This document shows, piece after piece, positions 53,302 to 57,536 of a DNA stretch of 57,536 nucleotides. Origin of the DNA: Bacteroidales bacterium (GTDB lineage: Bacteria > Bacteroidota > Bacteroidia > Bacteroidales > Rikenellaceae). The first letter of the stretch is position 1, and the number at the start of each line of letters is the position of its first letter. Made by a program: the position numbers and the translations under genes. The stretch lies in NCBI GenBank assembly GCA_949419965.1, contig CASPAC010000007.1:1-57536 (forward strand), given 5' to 3'. The notes below the pieces were generated by a model that was not told the origin of the DNA, searched no databases, and worked only from the letters and a program-made list of their open reading frames with translations.

Positions 53302-54239
53302 ATGCTCTCTTGATCGCATGCCTCGCCTGCACGGCAGCCGCAGCCGCAGGATTCGCGTTCCTGCTCGCGGCGGAGACGCTGCGGAACCGCCGCAGAACGT
53401 GTTATCACAACCTGCTGCGGCAACGCTATCTTCGCATCGTGATGCTGGCGCTCTTCGCCGAGCGGCCGGCCGTGCCGCACTTCCCCCTGCTGCGGCGTCG
53501 GGATTCGCGCCTGCTTCTGGCCGAGACGCTCGCCGGGCTGGGAGCGATGACCTACGGACTTCCGACCGGCCTGCTGTCCGAGATAACGGCCCGCTACCGG
53601 CTGGACGAATGGCTGCTGCGCCGCGCACGCTTCGCGCAGGGGTACCGCCGGGCCCGTTATCTGGCGCTGCTCTCCGAACTGCCCGCAACCGAATCGGTTT
53701 CCCGCCATGCGGCCCGCTACGGAGACAGCCGCAACCGCTATGTACGTTTCTATGCGCTGATGATCGCCCTCACGGCCGAACCCCCTGCCGCCCTGCAACG
53801 GATGGCCGGCTGCGCCTGGGCTTTCTCGTCCACCGAAGTCGCCGAAATCACGGCCGCTCTGCGGCGCGGACTGCTGCCCATCGCCTATCGGCCGCTCGTG
53901 GCTTCGGCATCGCCCAACCTGCGCCGCGTGGGGCTGAGCATCGTGCGGCAGTTCGGCATCGCAGAAGCCGGCCCCCAGCTTCTGCAACTGCTCGACGACG
54001 ACGAAACCGCCGTTGCGCAGGCTGACGTTCTCCACACGCTGTGCGCCCTGCGGCGGCCGCTGCTGTGCCGCGAAGTGCGGCATTCGCTCGGGCGCATGAA
54101 ACCGGCCGAACGCCGGACCCTGATGCGCTGCATGGCGCGTTCGAGCTACGCCCCGGAACTGCTGCGCCGGCTCTTCGACAAAAACGAATGCGCCTACTAC
54201 GAAACGATCGTGCAATCGCATAAACGCTGTCTGGTATGA
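53298..54239 (+). CDS. Membrane-anchored alpha-helical (HEAT-like) repeat protein
   Basis: This 313-residue protein has one N-terminal membrane segment (about residues 3-25) and then a long, Ala/Leu/Arg-rich helical region with HEAT-like repeats, for example SPNLRRVGLSIVRQFGIAEAGPQLLQLLDDDETAVAQADVLHTLCAL at about 218-266. It probably presents a cytoplasmic scaffold at the inner membrane. It is coupled by 4-bp overlaps with the pseudo-receiver upstream and the glycosyltransferase-like gene downstream. The function is unknown. Confidence 0.6.
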   Translation: MNALLIACLACTAAAAAGFAFLLAAETLRNRRRTCYHNLLRQRYLRIVMLALFAERPAVPHFPLLRRRDSRLLLAETLAGLGAMTYGLPTGLLSEITARYRLDEWLLRRARFAQGYRRARYLALLSELPATESVSRHAARYGDSRNRYVRFYALMIALTAEPPAALQRMAGCAWAFSSTEVAEITAALRRGLLPIAYRPLVASASPNLRRVGLSIVRQFGIAEAGPQLLQLLDDDETAVAQADVLHTLCALRRPLLCREVRHSLGRMKPAERRTLMRCMARSSYAPELLRRLFDKNECAYYETIVQSHKRCLV

Positions 54240-55141
54240 TCGTTGCCGTCGCCCTTTTTTCGCTGGCGGTCATCGCCCTGGCCGGCACGTGGATCGCAAT
54301 CCTCCTGCGGGCCCGCAACAAACACCTGCTGATCGACCGGATGCACGGACAAGTCAGCGACGCCGAAGGAAACATCGGATTTTCGCTGCTGTGCAGCGGC
54401 GTGCAACGTCTCGGACAAATCGAAAACCTGCTCTCGTCGGAATACGACCGCTGCGAGGTGATCGCAGTGCTGGACGCATGGCAGCAACGCATGCTTTTCG
54501 AGAAACTGGCCGCCCGCTACCGGATGATCCGCGTCGACTACCTGCCGTCCGACGAACTGCCCGTGCACGGTGTGCGGAGCATGTGGCGTTCGCGCCAACG
54601 CTGCTTCCGGCGCCTGGTGCTGCTCGACCGCCCCGAAGACTCAGCGGCCGACGACTGGAACGCCGCGGCATCGGTAGCCTCCTACGACTGGCTGATCCCC
54701 GTACGCGACGGCCAATACATGCTGCCGGGAGCGCTCGAACGGCTGGCCGCCGAGGCGGGACAGGAACGAACGCAACTCGTCCGCTCATGGATGGGGCATC
54801 CGTTCGCGCTGTTCGACCGCGAACGGGTGGCGGCAGCGGGAGGTTTCGGCAACCGCCCGGTCCGGCAAGTGCCGCGCCGCCACCGGCGCCTCCTGTGGGA
54901 ACCGCTCTTCTACTGGCCGCAAACGAAGTCGGGGCATCGCAAATGGCAGCCGTGGGCGGCACTGGCGCTTGGCGGCGCCATTGCGGCGACCGCAGCGACG
55001 GGACACGGGGTGCTGACGGTCCTGCTGCTCGATGCGGCAACGGCATGGAGCGCGGCGGCCTGTGCAGACCAGCTGCTCGCCGCAATGGCCGGTCGCACGG
55101 CAGGCTGTAAAATCGGTGTGAAAAATTTCACAGACTCGTAA
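54236..55141 (+). CDS. Glycosyltransferase-like membrane protein
   Basis: This 301-residue protein has an N-terminal membrane segment (about 2-25) and a C-terminal pair (about 241-280). The soluble part resembles a shrunken GT-A domain (SLLCSGVQRLGQIENLLSS, RRLVLLDRP, then ASYDWLIPVRDGQYMLPGALERLAA), but I see no clear DxD metal site. It may be a minimal or inactive glycosyltransferase. It is the last of three coupled genes. The end of the gene overlaps the palindrome and -33 region of the cysQ promoter. Confidence 0.55.
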   Translation: MIVAVALFSLAVIALAGTWIAILLRARNKHLLIDRMHGQVSDAEGNIGFSLLCSGVQRLGQIENLLSSEYDRCEVIAVLDAWQQRMLFEKLAARYRMIRVDYLPSDELPVHGVRSMWRSRQRCFRRLVLLDRPEDSAADDWNAAASVASYDWLIPVRDGQYMLPGALERLAAEAGQERTQLVRSWMGHPFALFDRERVAAAGGFGNRPVRQVPRRHRRLLWEPLFYWPQTKSGHRKWQPWAALALGGAIAATAATGHGVLTVLLLDAATAWSAAACADQLLAAMAGRTAGCKIGVKNFTDS

Positions 55142-55157
55142 AAATTAGCTATCTTTG
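55118..55157 (+). promoter_or_regulatory. cysQ promoter with an upstream palindrome
   Basis: TATCTTTG (55150-55157) is an exact -7 match. The -33 position holds TTTC (55126-55129) inside the palindrome GTGAAA-AA-TTTCAC (55118-55131). The palindrome covers the -33 region and lies within the end of the preceding gene. Confidence 0.6.
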
Positions 55158-55211
55158 ACTTCGCTGGAGAGATACCCTCTCCCGACAACGGCAAACAAAC
55201 AACGCGCTACG

Positions 55212-56051
55212 ATGACAAACGACAAGATGGCGATGTATCTGCTGCCCCCGCTCTTCAACGCGGCAGTACGGGCCGGAGCCTCGATCATGCAAGTCTACAA
55301 GAACCGCGACGACTACGACATCAGCCTCAAGAGCGACCATACCCCCATCACCATAGCCGACCGCCTGGCCCACAAGACCATCCGCGAATATCTGGGACCG
55401 ACGCGCATCCCCGTGCTGAGCGAGGAGGGGCGCGAGATGCGCTACGACGAACGCCGCAACTGGGAACTCTACTGGCTGGTCGATCCGCTGGACGGCACGG
55501 TCGAATTCATCAAGGGCAACAACGAATTCACGGTCAACATAGCCTTGATGGAGAACAACGTATGCACGGGAGCCGTGATCTACGTACCCTATTACGAAAA
55601 GATGTACATCGCCGGACGCGGCACGGGCACCTTCCTCAAGGAGGGCGTCGCACCCGATGCCGCCGCCGAATACACCTACGACCGAATCGTCGCCGGCTGC
55701 CGGCAGCTGCCGCTGGAACCGGACCACGAGGTGCTGCGCGTGGCCGTGTCGCGGTCGCACCAGACCGAGGAGACGCACCGGCACATCGCCCGGCTGCGCG
55801 AACGGCACCCCGATCTGGAGGTGGTCGAACAGGGCAGCTCCTACAAATTCTGCCTGCTGGCCGAGGGCAAGGTCGACTACTATGTCCGCACGACCCACAC
55901 CTACGAATGGGACACGGCGGCCGGAGAACTGATTCTGGCCGAAGCCGGCGGCTCCACCCGCACGCTCCCCGACGACCGGGCGCTGCGCTACAACGAGGAA
56001 GACCTGCGCAATCCCTGGTTCGTGAGCCGGGCGAAAGGCTGCAAGGTCTGA
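55212..56051 (+). CDS. cysQ: 3'(2'),5'-bisphosphate nucleotidase CysQ
   Basis: This 279-residue inositol-monophosphatase-fold enzyme removes the 3'-phosphate from adenosine 3',5'-bisphosphate and so relieves inhibition of sulfate and RNA metabolism. The metal motifs are present: EEGRE near residue 77, DPLDGTVEF near 96-104 and WDTAAGELILAEAGG near 235. The start at 55212 is the family-like one; the frame upstream opens only with TTG, inside the promoter. It ends about 170 bp before a bidirectional terminator. Confidence 0.9.
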   Translation: MTNDKMAMYLLPPLFNAAVRAGASIMQVYKNRDDYDISLKSDHTPITIADRLAHKTIREYLGPTRIPVLSEEGREMRYDERRNWELYWLVDPLDGTVEFIKGNNEFTVNIALMENNVCTGAVIYVPYYEKMYIAGRGTGTFLKEGVAPDAAAEYTYDRIVAGCRQLPLEPDHEVLRVAVSRSHQTEETHRHIARLRERHPDLEVVEQGSSYKFCLLAEGKVDYYVRTTHTYEWDTAAGELILAEAGGSTRTLPDDRALRYNEEDLRNPWFVSRAKGCKV

Positions 56052-56224
56052 CCCGGACACTCGGCATCGGGGCGCCCGAAGCACACGGCGGTCCGCAGCA
56101 CCGGGGAGAGGCCGACCGCACGGCTTTTGGCGAATCCGGTGCTCGTTGTTTTACGGTCCCCCGCCACCCCATCTCCGGGCCCGGCCTAACGAAATCCCCC
56201 TGCTTGCAGTCAGGCGTACAAACG

Positions 56225-56262
56225 AAACGGAGCGGCTCCCATAGAGGAAACCGCTCCGTTTT
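56225..56262. terminator. Bidirectional terminator between cysQ and the META lipoprotein gene
   Basis: AAACGGAGCGG (56225-56235) pairs with CCGCTCCGTTT (56251-56261) around a 15-nt loop. T tracts follow on both strands. Confidence 0.82.
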
Positions 56263-56280
56263 GGTGTAACTCCTACCCGA

Positions 56281-56712
56281 CTACTCCTCGGATGCCGGCA
56301 GCTCGACAGCCTTGAACGTAGCGAGCACCTGACCGTCGCCGGTGAGGGTCAGCATATCGCCGTTGATGGAGAAGCCGTCGACCTGGTCGAGCATGTCGAC
56401 GAACGGCTGCTCGTACTCCATATTGGGGCACGCCATCCGGGTCATGCCCATGTTATCGCCGAAAGCGAGGGTGCCGTCGATGGCCTCGTAGTTGCCGAAG
56501 AAACGGTTGCAGTTGGTGCGGCCCGAAACCATCATCTCCTCGCCGTTGAACAACAGCGTGAAAGCGTCCTCCTCGCTGTCGATGATCGCGGCAGGGATGC
56601 CCTCCATCGAAACGAGCTTCCAGTTGGTCCCCGCAAGGGGTTTGTCATTCCGGCCACCGCAGCAAGCGGTCATTGCGCCGAGCAACATGGCGGCTGCAAA
56701 AAACTTTTTCAT
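56281..56712 (-). CDS. META-domain (HslJ-like) lipoprotein
   Basis: This 143-residue lipoprotein has a lipobox (TACC, near residues 17-20) followed by one META domain: LAGTNWKLVSMEG near 28, SGRTNCNRFFGNYEAIDG near 65, and MGMTRMACPNMEYEQPF near 90. HslJ-type META proteins are linked to heat or antibiotic stress and envelope binding, without a known enzyme activity. The start at 56712 gives the signal peptide; the open frame upstream of it does not. It is preceded by a leader of about 150 nt carrying the GCAGAGC-N28-GAAA element. Confidence 0.87.
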   Translation of the reverse strand: MKKFFAAAMLLGAMTACCGGRNDKPLAGTNWKLVSMEGIPAAIIDSEEDAFTLLFNGEEMMVSGRTNCNRFFGNYEAIDGTLAFGDNMGMTRMACPNMEYEQPFVDMLDQVDGFSINGDMLTLTGDGQVLATFKAVELPASEE

Positions 56713-56754
56713 GATTCGTCTTTGTTTTTTTAATGGTTCAACTTTCATACTGGC

Positions 56755-56802
56755 TTTCCGGCCCGGGCAAAATCCGTCAGGACCTTGCTCTGCCCCGGCC
56801 GG
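56755..56802 (-). promoter_or_regulatory. Leader element GCAGAGC-N28-GAAA upstream of the META gene
   Basis: On the minus strand GGGGCAGAGC (GCAGAGC 56787-56793) is followed after exactly 28 nt by GAAA (56755-56758). AAGGTCC can pair with GGATTTT around TGAC (with G-U pairs), and GGGGCA with TGCCC. It lies 70-110 nt downstream of the mapped promoter, so it is transcribed. Confidence 0.5.
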
Positions 56803-56865
56803 GCGAAAACCATCTTTCTGTCTGCCGGCAACCCGACAAATCACGGGCCACAAGCCCGCAAGGCA

Positions 56866-56897
56866 CAAAGATAACGATTAAATCCCGACCGGCCAAA
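56866..56897 (-). promoter_or_regulatory. Promoter of the META lipoprotein gene
   Basis: On the minus strand TTTG (56894-56897), a 20-nt spacer and TATCTTTG (56866-56873) match the consensus at both elements. It defines a 5' leader of about 150 nt. Confidence 0.72.
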
Positions 56898-56936
56898 CTT
56901 TCCGCCGTCAGCCTCAACGATTTCGCAGACCGCCTA

Positions 56937-57209
56937 TCACGGAAAACAACTTCGTGCAGATGCTTGGACGCAGCGCACGGGAAAACCGAGCGCCCGGTAG
57001 AAGCCGTGAACCGGCGTCACTTCGCTCTCGAAAAAGCGCAGGTGGCCAGCATCGAAATTACCGGATGCGAAGGTCGAAGACGACCAGGCATAGCCGTACG
57101 CACCGACAACATTCAAGGCTCCCGTCTCGTGGCTGCGGTAGCCCGCAGCAGGAGTAAAAAGCAATCGCTCGGAGGAATGCGGCGGAGAGGGAAACAATTC
57201 AGAATTCAC
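56937..57209 (-). pseudogene. C-terminal remnant of a FISUMP-like (major paralogous domain) surface protein
   Basis: The 90-codon frame reads LLFTPAAGYRSHETGALNVV, then GAYGYAWSSSTF and HGFYRALGFPVRCVQ. This matches the end of the Bacteroidetes 'major paralogous domain' (FISUMP, TIGR02145), which has PAAGYR, YWSSS and GFPVRCV in this order. A signal peptide and the rest of the usual protein are absent and no start context is visible, so I read it as a remnant. It lies between the META promoter and a dispersed repeat. Confidence 0.55.
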
Positions 57210-57245
57210 AATTTAAAATTCACAATGCACAATTAAGAAGTAATT

Positions 57246-57536
57246 TGTCATTCTGAGGCGGAGCCGAAGAATCTATTAATCAGCAATATTCATTCTTCAA
57301 GTGCTCGCCCGGGCCGGCTGCGGGGGTCGCGCTTTCAGCGCGAGCCGGCCCCGGGCGCAAGGGTTGAAACCTTGGCATCGGCTCTTCCGCACCAGAGAAA
57401 TAGCCGCAATGTGGGGCATGCTTGCCGCAACGTTATGTTGAGCGAATCGAATCGACAAACGCAGCGGCCGCTTGCGGTCTCTGCCTCGCAAGGAGGAGAA
57501 AGACAAACGAAGTGCAGTCAAGAATCTGTCTACGTA
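57246..57536. repeat. Dispersed repeat (copy B), cut by the window edge
   Basis: It contains TTGTCATTCTGAGGCGGAG near 57245-57263 and a GC-rich palindromic block (about 57302-57362) related to that at 38472-38533. The 57488-57529 segment is nearly identical to 38821-38862 (41 of 42 bases). The order of parts differs from copy A. It holds no gene. Confidence 0.75.

Overview
The window looks like chromosome from a GC-rich member of the order Bacteroidales; an Alistipes-like (Rikenellaceae) organism is my best guess, inferred without a database search. The evidence is the promoter type (-33 TTTG, about 19-20 nt, then -7 TAnnTTTG, found upstream of many genes), weak Shine-Dalgarno sequences, TonB-dependent receptors, BACON and DUF5689 lipoproteins, and Bacteroidetes-specific families (DUF4293, DUF4199, BT_3928). 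No tRNA, rRNA, CRISPR array, integrase or intact insertion sequence was seen.

Layout: 0.1-1.5 kb carries bacterioferritin and an acyl-ACP thioesterase (-). 1.8-5.8 kb is a forward group of DUF2975 membrane protein, small XRE regulator and secreted M16 peptidase. 6.3-17.1 kb is a nine-gene surface polysaccharide operon (-): nucleotide-sugar 4,6-dehydratase, Wzx flippase, Wzy polymerase, two glycosyltransferases, a bifunctional cytidylyltransferase/reductase, a LicD transferase, an aminotransferase and an initiating sugar transferase. 17.1-18.5 kb has no gene but holds the operon promoter, a long leader, three 9-nt G/C tracts and two tandem repeats. 18.5-27.6 kb is a cell-envelope locus (-) with two secreted nucleases, a TonB-dependent receptor and OB-fold/BACON lipoproteins, which I propose is a nucleic-acid scavenging system.

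28-31.8 kb holds two integral membrane proteins around a DPM1-like glycosyltransferase, a tRNA t6A synthase (TsaC/Sua5) and a divergent HxlR regulator/SnoaL-like pair. 31.8-38.4 kb holds MltG, the SRP RNA gene (ffs), a beta-barrel protein, a 990-residue TPR protein and an OsmC protein. 38.5-39.0 kb is a dispersed repeat. 39.2-44.5 kb is an RND efflux operon. 44.7-50.8 kb is sufBCDS, tmk and a MauE/DoxX protein. 51.4-51.9 kb is a decayed AraC regulator behind a promoter with a G9 tract in its spacer. 52.2-52.8 kb is rplU-rpmA. 52.9-55.1 kb is an odd three-gene operon (degenerate receiver, helical membrane protein, glycosyltransferase-like membrane protein), followed by cysQ, a META lipoprotein, a FISUMP-like remnant and a second repeat copy.

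Three signals cut across genes. (1) Seven G/C homopolymers are each exactly 9 nt long; they sit in two secreted-protein genes, a promoter spacer, a ribosome-binding position and a repeat-rich intergenic region, which suggests phase variation. (2) Four leaders share the element GCAGAGC-N28-GAAA, a candidate structured RNA. (3) Palindromes lie on or beside three promoters (DUF2975/XRE, NUC1 nuclease, cysQ).
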